Source: Sthenelais limicola (taxonomy: Eukaryota; Annelida; Polychaeta; Phyllodocida; Sigalionidae). Taken from it: a DNA stretch of 64,000 nt. The notes under the pieces were generated by a model. The model saw nothing but the letters and a program-made list of their open reading frames with translations, did not search any database and was not told the origin of the DNA. Positions 31,861 to 44,735 of this stretch are shown here, piece after piece (position 1 is the stretch's first letter; every line of letters starts with the position of its first letter). The position numbers were made by a program, and so were the translations under genes. The stretch spans positions 46,372,966-46,436,965 of the forward strand of contig OW804094.1 of assembly GCA_942159475.1 (NCBI GenBank). The letters run 5' to 3'.

Positions 31861-34800
31861 TGAAAGCCCTGAGAATCAAAGCGGGGCTGGGATTTGATAA
31901 CACTTGTTGGCCACTGCCATATACTTCTCATCAATTCTCTTCTGCTACAAAATGTTCTACTACGAGGTCCCTGCACACCCAAGGAATTACTTCAGTATTT
32001 AACTGGCATGGAAAAGTACCACAAGTTAACTATTCAAAATTGCTGGATAATGTTTCTCTGAGACCCAGTTGCTATAATTTTATAGACAACAGCATATATG
32101 GATGTCCAATCAAGTCGCGCGGATTTGATATTAAACGCGATCTAAGGGATCCTACAACAGCTGATTATTATTTAAATACCGCTGGTTATATAGATGTAAA
32201 CATGGAATTTACCCATGCACCGGCCCTAGCTGAAAAACCGCCTGGATTGGTCCTGCACCCACTCCCTCCAAGTAGAGTGCTCGGCAGGACTCAGCAGTCT
32301 AATATACTCAGAGAAGAGTTGCCTTTTATTCCTGAAAAGGAGGAATACCAAGGGAAGAATGCATTCTTATCACCAATCGACAACGACCCCGAGCCCAGAG
32401 AGGCGGAGGCAAACTTTGTGGAGTTTGGAAGCGATTCCACAGAGGGATCTGAATCGCTGGAACCTATGTGTTTTGAGGAGAGGGATGTGTTTCTAGTGCG
32501 TTCCCCTGTCTCCACTCCAGACTCTGATCGAAGTTCTTTGAAATCGTGTAAACTAGAGACATTTTTCTCCCCAATGCGGTCGGGGAAATTAGGCTTGGAC
32601 GAGCTCTCTGCAGGCCCGCCATTATTAGACCTTACAAGACTCATGATGCAACCTTTAAGGCCTGCTCCTTCTCCTCAACTGTCCACAACTCCCCCTAGTA
32701 CTCACTCTGATAACCAGGACTCTCTTGGAGATAAAGAGAGCCAGGAGGACGAGGAAGAGGAGGAAGGGGACATTGATACTTCCTGCTCAAGTACTCATTT
32801 GATTACTGATAATGGAGTTACCATTTCTGATACTGATAGAACTGCTTCTGATAACGCCAACATTAAAAATGGTGTGCTTTCCACTTCGCTTTTAAACCAA
32901 GTGACTGCGACAGTGCGCGAGAAGGTCAAAGTCGGAGAAGTTATCAATAATAACAGTGATAGCTATTCAAATTCAGGCGAGGAACAAACTTCTGGTAGTT
33001 TTGACCCGGATGTGAATCAAAATGTGACACTCGCCGATGAACCAGTAAAAGATGACAGAACAACCGTATCTGAGGGTAATGTTTTAAATGATAATAGTCA
33101 AAAGAAACCAGGCGAAGATAAGGAAGACAAGCCTAAGCGGGGAAAGAACAGGAACAGGCAGGGGAAGAAGAGGAAACACGAAACTATGGCCTCATCTGAA
33201 GAGGCAGGTAGAAAGGAAAAGAAATCTAGACCGAATTATTTTGTTGCAGTTCAAATTACAAATCAACGAGTGAGTAACAACTTCAGTATTATTAATTATT
33301 ATTCACCATAAGCTTGGTAAAAAAAAAACCTTGAAATTTCGGAAATACAGTGGAACCTCACATAAAGACCACCTCATTATAGTGACCACCCCTCTATTAA
33401 GACCAGTTTTCCCAGTCCCGAATTATTCCCTCTTATTAGATTTAGAGCCCTCTAAAGAGACCACCTCGCTATGAGACCAAAAATCAGTCCCAAGAGTGCA
33501 TGGTCTTAATAGAGAGGTTCCACTGTAGTCGGTTTCCCCTGAGTCCACTGTTTCAAATGTCTGCCAAGTTAAAACTTGAATCTAAATTTTCCTTAAGAAA
33601 TCAACGTTGATAAATGATATGCTTGTTAAGAAGAAGGTAGGCCACCCCGAAACTTCGGCTTGATTGGTCTTAGTTTATAATTGTGCTTTTCTGAGTTACT
33701 TAGGCTCTAACTGAAAGATTGAGAATTAAAAAAAATAACGGGTTATCTTTAATATTCTTCTTTCCTAAGGACATAATAATAATGAATAGTGAATGGAACT
33801 CGGGGCTAGTAATTGAAATATGCAGGGCATTTCTTACACGCCATCATTATTCTCCTATTCATTTATTTTTTTCTTTCTTATTTCTGCCCTCCATCCCCCC
33901 TCTCTCTCTCTTCGTCCTTTATCTCAGTATCTCTTTCTCTCATTTCCCTGTTCCTCCCGTTCCCCTCCCACCTAACCACTATTCTTTCTCTCCTTCAAAT
34001 ATACTTAACTAGTTATCGCTTTGTTTCACCCAGTGTTATTTATTATTTACCACAGATCAAGGATAACTTGGGTGAAGTGCAGCAACATATAGTACAACAG
34101 CAATCATTATTGTCTGGGGCTCTGGTACCCCCTCCCACCCTACATCTCACTCTACATGTCTCGCATTTAGCCAATGAAGAGGAAATAAACAGGTAAGATA
34201 GTTTTATGTAGTGTCTGGTGTTAATGGACCACATTGCAATATTCCTTATATATGGATTGTGTATGAAGTCTGTTTAACCTTGACTTGATTTGGGTTATAA
34301 CTTTCTTCTTTCACGAAACGTTCAACTTTTACAAAGCTTTCAAGTAAGCTTTCTTGTGCAAAACTTTCAACTTGTACACAATTTTACAAAACTTCTTTCA
34401 ACTTTTACAAAAATAATTCTAGACTTAAGAACCTTTCAACTTTTAATTAAGAAACTTTTTCAGAAACTTTCGATTATCGAAAGTTAAATCCTAGGACTCA
34501 AATTTCACCAAAAGTTCAAATTTTACAACACTTTTAAATTTTACAAAACTTAAATATTAAACTTTCAATTTTAAGGTCAGATTAAAAAAAAAAGCAATTG
34601 AGGCGGACAATTTGGGAAAGGGGCCAAGATAGTTTGGGGATATAGAGGGTGATGGCTTTAGCCCCATAAGACATGTCCAGTCCCTGTCTAGGGACTCCAT
34701 AATCTGTTATCATCCTTTACTTGTTATTTTAGGGTAGGCAAAGCCCTAGACACATGCCGGGAGGAACTTCTGTCCGCCTGGGATGGGGAGCCTGCTCCAC

Positions 34801-37428
34801 TTCTACATATCAGAAGGCTTGGTAACTTCCAACACAAGGTACTCTTTGCCAAGGTAGAGGAGGATGAAGGACTAAAAGGCCTCCATAACATAGCTGGTAA
34901 GGATACACATCGTAGAACCATCCTTAGCATCGACCATTCCTTCAGACGATTATCATGAAATCTTTCGTTTCAAACCTGGATTTATAAACTTTAACTGGTT
35001 TCTTACTTACCCTTTTGAGACCCCTGTCATCCAGGTGTATTATTTAAATAGTCTCTTTAAGAGGGATGGAACATGAAGGGCAGTCACATTTCACGGGTCT
35101 TTTCAGTTTAAGACATAAACTGGAGGGAGTGACAGGCATGAGGCGGTAAAGCTCACTAATATGTACTTCGCTATTGTATACTGTCACTAGAAGGCAGCTG
35201 CTTCTATGGACCATTTGCAAAGGAGTGACTCGGGTCCAATATGTTGATGGGACATATACACATACACAATTATAATTTTGAACTTTTCCCACCTCCAGTG
35301 GAGCGAGACTATAAATGAAACCTTATACGCGAACTTAGAACATATGAGTGGTGGTAAAGGAATATATTCTGGCCCTTGTACAACTCCTTCGGCGTTTTGG
35401 AATCTAAGGCCATTAAAAATGTAGTGTGTTCGTCAATAGGGGTTTATTGTGTCTTTCTATTTAAATCTTACCAGATACAGTGAATTCCTGCCTAGCAAGG
35501 GAAGGTATCCATTCTACAGACAGTCGTGGCTTCAAACCGCATCTCACCATTTTCAAACTCTCCAAAGATCCATCTCTATTCAAAAAAGGTACCATAATAT
35601 CATTACATCATTCAACATGTTTTACTTTCTAATTCCATTGTAATTATATACATGGAACTTAAAGATTGAATAATATTTGCAAAATAATTAGGTACTAGTA
35701 TGCCCTCACTGCAAAGTGAGGCTATACGCTGCAGAATTGATATATGCATACAACAATGTAGTTTTGAGTTTCAGTTTTTGTCAAATACATGTACATTGAT
35801 GTTATATGTTGTAATGATTTAGAATGAACCATTTATAAATAATAAGTTCTCCCGTTTTTCACAGTGGGAAGAATAAAGCCTGACCTGTACAAGCTGTACG
35901 AGGATTGTGACGTGGGTTGGCAGCGTGTCCTTGGTCTCCAGCTCTGTTCCATGGTCGATCCTAAAGACTCTGATGGTTACTACAAAGTGGCACACTCGGT
36001 CTCCTTTGGTTAGAGTTGTTCATTAAATCTATATTATACGTAATGCTATACTAATGATGGCAGTTAGAGACTCTGACCGAGTTGTATCCTATCGTGTATA
36101 ATGTAGAAATTAGACAATATTAGCCCCTAATTTTTCATGGAGTTGCTTGAACTTACAGAGTAAGACTCCAAAATTCAGCACGAAGGTATTGTTAAATTCC
36201 TCAAAAAGGCTAGTAATTGCAAAGGCTCAAGCACGCCATTTTTCACCAAAAGACAAGTTCTATATCATAGGCATTTGATGATATCACCTAACATCAAAGA
36301 GAGCATATCTCACCATCCAAAAGCAAACCCCAAAACGGAGTTGTATATTGGCAGTAACTTAGACCGTACGCCATATTATAAGTACCTAGGCCTACTAATT
36401 GATGATAAATTGTCATTGACTGATAACTTCTAATCGATTTATCTCTTAAAATATTGTATAGTGTTAATTCAACGTTGCTATGTTAAATGGTAAGTCTTAT
36501 TAAAACATTATGTGTATCTATAATTTTATAAATATTAATTAATGCACTCTACCACATTGTTAGTTTCTTAAGGCATTGAACGACCTGACTCGTCAGAAAT
36601 GAGTTTTAAATTTTCCATTTTGAGAAATAAAGAATCAAATCAATCAATTCGTTTAAAACGAAAGATAGGACTGGACAGGAAAATGAGCTGAAGCACGTGG
36701 CAAAACTAGAGCGGTGTGCAATCGAGAATACCCTCTGCACTATTTGCAAATAGCCATCCTCGACAACCCTAATTAGGAACTTGGACTATGATCTGTAGCT
36801 TTTTACAAAGTAGCAATAAGGCCTATTATGGAATTCGAAGACTCCATATATATAGTGTCGTTCCTAAGAAATAGCTCCATCAATTACAAATGATCTGGCT
36901 TTAAGATTGGGAAAACGCTACCCAAAAGAATTAATTAACTAACCTTCACGAAAAATTAAATCTTGCCCCTATAAAACAAAGAAGGGAAGCACACATACTG
37001 GAGGACGCCTATGACATGAGCACTGTCCCAGAGAATATTGACGATAAGCCTATTAATAATTAATTAAAGGTGTTTAGCTCATGATTAAACTGCTCCCCGA
37101 AATCGAAGTGTAACGCCATCAATCTACTTTTTCGCAATTCTTTCTCTTTTGGCCGATATTCATACCCCTCACTACCTTCAAATAAATCACATTCCCGACC
37201 GTTACTCATCTAAATTTCCCTAGGCGGCTCACCAATCTGTTAAACTATGTTCCAGGCCTGCCGGAGGGGGAGCCAAGCGATGGGTCAGCTGGAAGGTCGT
37301 CCATATTCTCGCCAACAGGGGCGCCACCATTGTTGGTGACGGAGGAACTTGTAAAAGAGCTGCAGTGGGACTTCCACACACCTTCAAACCCATGCGACGA
37401 TCAGAGGAGCAATCAGGAGAAATATTGA
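31861..37428 (+). CDS. AKAP7/LENG9-like protein with C-terminal 2H phosphoesterase domain (3' part of gene)
   Basis: Exons: 31861-33269, 34056-34192, 34733-34896, 35475-35588, 35865-36008, 37256-37428. All borders are GT-AG and the phases agree (0, 2, 1, 1, 1). The large exon encodes ~470 residues with no known fold: Ser/Pro-rich, an acidic run (QEDEEEEEGD) and a Lys/Arg cluster (RGKNRNRQGKKRKHE), likely a nuclear signal. The conserved domain starts at RPNYFVAVQITN and carries both 2H motifs, LHLTLHV (exon 34056) and KPHLTIFKLSK (exon 35475), with GFKPHLT and DSDGYYKVAHSVSFG as in AKAP7. This fold acts on 2',5'- or cyclic phosphodiesters or binds nucleotides. The donor at 36009 (GTTAGA) overlaps a TAG, so intron retention would end the protein at 36013. 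The first exon(s) are missing. The first in-frame ATG in the large exon is near 32203. Confidence 0.85.
33348..33525. mobile_element. pogo/Tigger-like MITE in intron
   Basis: 178 bp with termini CAGTGGAACCTC (33348) and GAGGTTCCACTG (33525), exact inverted repeats, flanked by TA on both sides (33346-33347, 33526-33527). CAGTGGAACCTC ends with a TA duplication are typical of pogo-group Tc1/mariner elements. Internal sequence (AAGACCACCTC, AGAGACCACCTCG) is also repetitive. It lies in the first defined intron of the AKAP7-like gene. Confidence 0.9.
34290..34585 (+). repeat. Degenerate ACTTTCAACTTTTACAAA repeats in intron
   Basis: Irregular direct repeats of AACTTT, CTTTCAACTTTTACAAA and variants fill most of the intron between 34193 and 34732. 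They are AT-rich with no ORF of interest. Probably simple-sequence expansion. Confidence 0.7.
36190..37030 (+). pseudogene. Decayed LINE reverse transcriptase C-terminal remnant
   Basis: Plus-strand traces occur in different frames: TPYYKYLGLLIDDKLSLTDN (about 36365-36425), RPIMEFEDSIYIVSFL (about 36815-36865) and LNLAPIKQRREAHILEDAYD (about 36955-37015). This is the order after the RT palm in Jockey/CR1/I-type LINEs (YLG-x-x-LD, then the RP-x-x-EY region, then the REAR-like end). A segment ending AATAAAGAATCAAATCAATCAATC (about 36625-36653) between them may be a separate insertion. It lies inside the last intron of the AKAP7-like gene. Confidence 0.65.
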
Positions 37429-40400
37429 GTCATTCATTTTGTTATCCAGCTGGATGTAATCATGATCTCTCATTGTTGTGGCAGAACGTAAGAATGATAT
37501 ATCTTGTGAATGTGATAACATGTAATACTGATCATGGGATTTTGACATTTATTTTGAAATCATGGGAAATTAGGAACGCCACGATGGATTTCTGCTTCCA
37601 TTTGCAGCTCATAGAGTTGCGTGAGGGTCCTAGTTGGGATGAGAGCTTCTTAATAGATCCACATGTCTTTCTACCTGATTTTGAAAGACGTTTATACTTA
37701 ATTAAAGTGTTTTCCAATTTTCTTCATTTGCTCACCTTTGCCGTGATTGAAAGTCTGCGTCTTTTTGCCGTCACTCAATGGGCATTGGAGTTATAAAGAA
37801 ACAGTTTCCGAATACTTCACTTAATATGTGTGAAACATATGTTGTCTTGGCTCTCCATAACTTTATTTTCTCTTACACTTCTCGAGGCAATGCCAGAGAA
37901 CATTAATTTTGACAGGTTTATTACATACGACCATACCCATGTGGTCGACAATTAAGCCACCCTCCCCCGGGTAGTCTTCCAAAGAACTGGATTTTGTAGT
38001 CTTTAAGTCTTTATTTAATTTAGCCTTAAAAGGTTGATTCATTGCGAGTGCGTCTCTTTTAAAAAATCGTTCTTCATGGCCTCAACCTAAAAATTGGAAT
38101 TTTTTTGTCGGTGATCTTTTTTCTGACTAGAATATTTTGTTTCCATTTATGTAAGATAATATTTCGAATGACAATGTTACTGATTAATGTAAATTATAGT
38201 TATCAAGAGACCAACAATTTCCTATCTGAATCTGATTCAAAAACAGCTGTTATACATAATATACCGTATATAAAGATGTGTTTTCCGTACGCAAAATGTA
38301 CAGTAAATGGCCAAGAACTTCTGCTATGCAGGTCTTCCAGTCCGACCCTAAATAATAGTTGAAATAAATACAGAATAGACATATGATAGCAAACTTTAGA
38401 CAGGCTTTCAAATGTTTAGGTATATCGGACTATTATTATTCTGGGTATTTTGTCACTAAATGATTAAACGAGCACCATAACTATCCTCGGAAAGTGACCA
38501 TATAAGTCACTTCTCCTTTGGACACTACACCCCTACCGTTTTCACATCATTAAACTATTTTAAAATATTGACATAGAATTGACATTGACGTAAAATAGAT
38601 ATGGGTTTTGTTGCACTCAGTAACCACACACACCTTGACCATATATAGTAAAGTATCCATGCCATCTGCAAACCTAACAACCAACGCAGGCTTGACTAAT
38701 AGATACCTGTGTCACAATTGTTCTGTCACGTCATAGAATATGACGTCACGTACTACGAGCGTTTGACTCATTCAGTGGTAGCACAGCGAGCGATAATCAC
38801 GTTCTTCAGTCAGACTGTTATCAGTTGGTATTGTTTGTGTGCTATCAGTTGAAATTGTTCATGTTGTAAGTCTGATATTATACATTTCCTTAGTCCATTG
38901 AATTCTTATTCGTAGTGTTGTTTCTCGTCTGTTAAACATCTATCTTAAGTCTATTTTTATTCAATCTTCTATACATGCATGTTATATTACATTTTCTTAT
39001 TCCACTCAGTTATTCTTAACTCTACATAAATCAGTGGTTCATCTCTACAAAATTAATTTGATAATTTCAATATATCATAATTATGAATGCAAATACGTGT
39101 TTAATTGTTAAGGACATAAATGTTAAGTTATGTTATATTTATACGACATAAATGTCTTACTATCCAGCCAACAGGGCGTATGTGTAACCAAGGCTGGAAA
39201 CAGAATTACATCTTGATTCATTTCTTTTAATGTACAACAATATTCGTTTAGAAAATGTACTTTCTGAAAATGTGCTAATTTGTGTCTTCTGATTATATTA
39301 TCATGTATGAAGAATATAATTATAAAGTACGTCTGGAATTTAAATATAGTAAATGCCGAGGTGGTATGTTCTTGGGTATATTTATGGATTCTTCTTTCGA
39401 GAAGATGAAGTAAATATATGGTTATCAGAAACATTCTACCTGCAATTTAAAATGAAATGATGCTATATTTTAGGTATGTATACAAACAAAGTCTTAGGTA
39501 CCAAATGATATGCATTTATGATGTGAATCCCTTCTCCACTATTTACTTTGATCTAGTAACGTTAGATATTTCATATCTAAATTTGTTTAGAGATATTTGC
39601 GTAAGTGTGTTCACTTATAACGTGTGTATTTGCAAATTTGCTTTGACTTCATTCTGTTATTGTTTTTCCTTTTACTTTCTTGATAGTGCTTCTGATTCTT
39701 TAAATTGTTTGAGCTAGTCAAGGAAACACTAGGCACTTACTTTTCATAATATTGCGTTGTCATTAGAAAAAGCTTCGGTCCTATTATTATATAGGATGAA
39801 TATAGTGTTGACCCTGGAAGTTCGTGTCTTAACTGTCTATGTAAAGAAACCCTGTGACCCTTATACGTTTCATGACTTATTCCTAATAATGAAATGTTCG
39901 TTTTAAAATAGAAATTCCTAAACTAGCATTTTCTTCTTCTAATTGAGAACTTCTGTTTGAATGGATAGTATATGTATCCCACTTGTAGGGCAACGGTGGT
40001 CTCTTTCCATGTCCTGCCCCTTGCACCTGATTAATTGTTGGCCTACTCCTATCGCATTCATCTCCCCTTTGAATCTATAAACTGATGCTTATGTATGGTC
40101 AGAAGTAATCTGTCCGAAAGACAGCAAAACAACGAAGATCTACATGCGGCAGTTACCTTTTAGGTGAAATTTGGATTGAATAACATTTAAAATCGATTGA
40201 AGCCTGAGTATTGGTGTCACTGATGGCAAACTGCTTAATTTCTACACTTATCCAAGTCCCTCCAAATGCCTACCATAACTTGTATTGTTTACACCAACAG
40301 AACATTGCTCCACAGTCGGTGGTATTTTTCAGGAATTTCAGTGCAACTTACATGCATACGTATGTAGTTTTCATTATTATATGGCTCAATAATTGACTAT

Positions 40401-42607
40401 TTGGAGTTACTCTCCTTGTGAACATAGGTGTAAATCCGAAAATGACATTCTTTTTATATGAACTTTCAATGTTGCTGAATAATAGCGGGGAACGTTTTTT
40501 GTGGGGATCCATGTATTGTTGGAAGAACGCTAATCATTCAGGAATCTAAACAACGATTTACATTTCTGCTGATGTTTAGAAACAAATCTGCCAAAATATT
40601 TAACAATTTCTTAACGAACATTTTGAAATATTTCAACCGATCTCTTTCACATTTCCACCACTCGATATATTCTTTAGGCGAGTAAAATCGGGAATGCATT
40701 ACCCTCTGAAATTGCTAATGGTCTATTTCAGAGGCAACTGCCATCCTATTTTGTATAATATCACTATTGAATAATTTACACCTTGAATACATGACGGCCT
40801 ATCACTGTGCACATGATTGTTGCTCTTGATCTTAACTACACACAAACGAAACTACTGTTGAATGATACTGGGTCACTGTTATTTCTACTGAGGTTGTCTA
40901 CCTTATCTCTTCTTAATGTATATGCATCTTTAAGCCCACGTAATTGGATGTTGAATCTTTGGGAAGAATTGAAATGAAGTCTGTCCAGAGTGTTTCATGT
41001 TTCTGTGACAAAGCTCTTTCCCTGGTATCTGTAAAAAGAACTTTGTTCGTTTATAATGTATAAGTCTATGTTGGAACCATCCAACCTCCAACGTTTTCTT
41101 TCCCCGGATATTTATCCGTTACGGACGTATCTGGATGGGGTGCTTATGAAGTGGGCTTTCATAATCACCTTGGTGATTAAAATATACCACACGATTTAAT
41201 CCTGGTGTTTTGGAGTGATTGTAATTCCAGCATATATTATGATTCGGCTGGCTGTGAAAATAAGACTCTTTTTGTGTAATCCCTCGCGGTGGACCAGTAA
41301 TCAGTCATTTTTATCTAGAAAGCAAAATCTCTTGACTTTGATGTTACTCTTGCAAGCATATACTTAATTTGCCTCCGTGAATAATAGGTTACTTTCAATG
41401 CCAGGTTTCTTTTGTAACACCGGGTGGAAACTGCTTTAACCTGTATGGCGTATGGCGATGAAGTTGGTGGAGTCGTACGTTTTGCAACCTATATTCAACC
41501 TTTGATCTTTTGGAAGCTGAGTTTAAATCTTAATTTCACGATTGTTTACAGATAAGTTCACATAATATTGGCTTCCTTTAAATGTTTTAAATACAATCAG
41601 GTGTTTAGATTAATCATTTGAAAATGTCTGTCCTGAAGACACTTTGTCCTTACAGATAATACTGATTTGCTTGCCTTAGACGCTGAGGGGAAAAGTTAGA
41701 TTCGTGAAGTGAGTCTGTCTGCAATGCCTTTGATTCACAGTATATTAAGGCTTCTGATTGTAAAATTACTGATGAATCATAATTTATCTAATGTTTGCGA
41801 ATGGAATAATGCCATGCTACTGATGTTGCGTACGTTAGGGTCCGATAAGTTTCTTCCCTCAACTTCTCCCAAAATGTATGATTATCATATGCAGTATAAA
41901 ATAAATATTCGGCACTCTGAGCGTATGAGCCGCATATTATAAGTGTGGCACATTATTATGTATGATATTAGGCCTACAGTATATCACAGTTTATGAAATG
42001 TAGGTCCACAACATCACCAGTATTGTATACTATTAGATATATACTAATGTTGAGGAAGTTTTTTTAATTCATTGCAAAAACTATCATCGATCGCTCTATG
42101 TAAGCATATTGTATGAAGAGAGATGCTCTATTTTTCCACACTTTATTCTGATTGGACTCACCTATGACCATTACTTGGCTCTCAGTCCGCATCTTACCTT
42201 CTCATATCATCATATTCCATAGTGATTTTTGTAATAATTATGACGTCCATCGTTGTATTGTTAAATAAAAGAGGATAAACTATACAACTTTTGTTTGTAT
42301 TTTGCCCGACTTGTAAACATTGTCATCCTCCCTAAAAAGGCTATATAAATTAATGAAAGGACTCGCATTTCTGTACCGTACCATTCAACTAGATTAAATC
42401 ATTATAAATGTATTACTTGAAAAGAATTATTACAAAAATCTATATGACCATCTATTTTCCATTATAAAAGGTATAATCAATTCGTGACCAAAACTTGTTC
42501 TCATCACCTTGAAAGCAATTCATTAACCTAATTTGAACTCCCGAAACACCTTTTATTATATGCGCATTCTATATGAGAGGTGCTATAAGTGGGGTGCTAT
42601 AAAAATA
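37429..42607. other. Intergenic, no gene supported
   Basis: AT-rich sequence downstream of the AKAP7-like gene. Open frames are short, rich in Phe/Ile/Leu/Tyr from AT bias, and lack motifs. One promoter-like patch lies at 38638-38770 (separate entry). Confidence 0.5.
38725..38770. promoter_or_regulatory. CRE palindrome pair and AP-1-like site
   Basis: GTCACGTCATA (38725-38735) and TATGACGTCAC (38739-38749) form a short inverted pair containing TGACGTCA. TGACTCA lies at 38764-38770. A TATATATAG lies ~90 bp upstream. No gene start is evident downstream, so function is only inferred. Confidence 0.3.
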
Positions 42608-42633
42608 TTCATATAGGACGCGTCCTATATGAA
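42608..42633. repeat. Perfect 26-bp palindrome
   Basis: TTCATATAGGACG followed immediately by its reverse complement CGTCCTATATGAA, with no spacer and no mismatch. Confidence 0.97.
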
Positions 42634-42704
42634 CTACTTTGTCACCAATTTGGCCACTTATATGCACTTTTAATAGTTTCATGCACCAAGTTTTATGCCC
42701 ATAT

Positions 42705-42862
42705 AATAAATATAGAATGGAACTCGCCTGCAATAATCAAAAAAAATATTGGACTTGATTCGTCCACATAAGCACTCTGCCTTACGGCATCGTGCTTATG
42801 TGGACGAATCTCGTCCAATAAATTTTCGATTATTGCCGGCTCGTCCCATTCTCTCTATTTAT
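42705..42862. repeat. 158-bp foldback with ~70-bp arms (hairpin)
   Basis: The left arm 42705-42775 and right arm 42792-42862 are imperfect reverse complements. The inner 27-28 bp (ATTGGACTTGATTCGTCCAC to AAGCAC) pairs with only two mismatches. The 16-nt loop contains TGCC-TTAC-GGCA, so the tip can pair as well. No ORF. A foldback MITE is the likely class. The inner part also has the size and pairing of a small-RNA hairpin precursor. Confidence 0.9.
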
Positions 42863-43259
42863 GTCACACACCCATGCAGTTGTGCGTCGATCGCCACCTA
42901 TAATCCTGAATGGAATAATCCGTCGCCTCCAATTATCCTGAATCTACAGCACCGAACAAGGTGAGGTTAGTAGATTCTTCTAATTATACCGACTATCAAA
43001 GTAATACCGATAGTTGTAATTTTAAAAGAATCTGTTTCGGTGGGGTTTACTTATCAGCAAGGTTATGAAGGCGGGAGGTGCAAGATAATCGGTGACAGAG
43101 CCGCTCCAAGGATCTGAGGTTTACTGAACCACTTTGATATGAATCAGAATGCAAAATAATTATGAAGTATATATCAATTTAAAGCTGTGGCCTGTTAGAT
43201 AAATACATTAATTAATGAAATAATATTCCATATTGTAGTTAAATGATTACGCAATGTTT
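42863..43259. other. Intergenic, no feature seen
   Basis: AT-rich with no recognisable gene or repeat. Confidence 0.4.
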
Positions 43260-43411
43260 CATACGAAATATGTATCTTCCTCAAAGAATATAGCGCTTAT
43301 AACTACTTAATAACAATCCGAATGTATACGGTCAAATCATACGAAATATAGATCTTTCATAGAGAATAAAGCGCGTATAACTACGTTGTAACCGTTTGTA
43401 AACGGTCAAAA
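43260..43411 (+). repeat. Two tandem copies of a ~78-bp unit
   Basis: Unit 1 (43260-43336) and unit 2 (43338-43411) both run CATACGAAATAT, then ATCTT, AGAATA, AGCGC, TATAACTAC, and end ACGGTCAAA. About 75-80% identical by eye. Non-coding. Confidence 0.85.
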
Positions 43412-44119
43412 TCGCCATGGGCAGAAACCGAACACACACATAATGACCAATTCCACAAATTGATAGTCATTTGACCATCCAGGGCAGAAAATTCTTATTT
43501 TTTTAAAATTGCTTCTATTGATTAATTTTCTTTTGTACATAAACTAGGTATATTGCTACTCATATAGGCCTAAACGAAATTGGGAAAGGTAATAATGAAT
43601 ATTGTAGTCAGGACAGCTTGTTAGAGACTGTAACTATGCTGATAAGGGCACAGGAGAATGGTACATATTTCTACATAAATGAGGATTTAAATTAGAAATG
43701 AATAAACAAAATATGCACATAATGTTTTGAATTTTGTAATTCGTAGGTCGCGACATAAGGGTAATAACGCTTTTTAGTTTGTGAAAATATTCCAACTAGA
43801 AGAAAAGTTACAGCTAAAAAACGATACAGTAATGGTAATGGTGATGGCAGCGGCAAGGATCACAGGGCATTGACCCCTCTGTCCATATATAGGCCTACAA
43901 ATATATAATCCATTATATTTAGAATCTATACAAAAACATCACATTCTTCCCCTCGTTTTCCTGCTAAGATGACTTGAATACTTGTATTGGTTGTTTATGA
44001 AGGTATATATAAATTCTGTTTAAGTATTTAGAGGCAAAATTATTAGGGAAAAGGTTCTCTGTATGTCCACACAATACATGTATAAATAATGTCATACAAT
44101 TATTATGTCACATAATGTA
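43412..44119. other. Intergenic, no feature seen
   Basis: AT-rich with no recognisable gene. Confidence 0.4.
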
Positions 44120-44155
44120 TGTCACCGTAACTTGTTGCGTCACGTTACGGTGACA
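44120..44155. repeat. 12-bp perfect inverted repeat
   Basis: TGTCACCGTAAC (44120-44131) and GTTACGGTGACA (44144-44155) flank a 12-nt loop. Related GTCAC/GTGAC motifs repeat just upstream. It could be a transposon end or a hairpin. Confidence 0.85.
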
Positions 44156-44735
44156 TCGTGTTTTAGCACTCTTGAAGTGCAATAATGAACTGCAGTGGGA
44201 TAATGTGGCTATATATGTTTGAGCTATATGCTGACTTACCTTCAGCCATACTTCAAAATTGAATTTTGAATTGACATTTTATTTTTATTTCGACTAAAGT
44301 ACGTGTGATAGACTCTTAGTCCAGCCATTCTAGTGTTATACCCATGACAAATTGCAATAGTTTCAAAACTTGGTTAGAATCTTCAAGTCTTTCTCTTCAT
44401 CTTACTAAAAAAAATCTAGAACAACGAAAAATGGGGACAACACTCTGCTAGCGCTTACAAAAGTGAAACCGGGTGAGACTTAACTTCTGCAATATAAAAC
44501 TATTCCAGTAACATTATAATAAGCAAAACGGAAAAGGACAACTATAACCAACATTCCATTAAATGAAATCTTACTTATCCACACCGATACAAAATAGGTA
44601 GGCTACATATATAGGGTGTATCATGTATGTTGATAGGGTGCTCAGTCCTTCTCATTTCTCTTTTATTACGTAATATTGCATAATAATACATCTTATTGTG
44701 TAAAGTTACATAAGGTGTATAGTCATATGGAACAT

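Noticed and set aside
32291..32644. 117-residue open frame on the minus strand
   Set aside because: It is the antisense shadow of the large AKAP7-like exon; it has no motif and its composition mirrors the Ser/Pro-rich sense strand.
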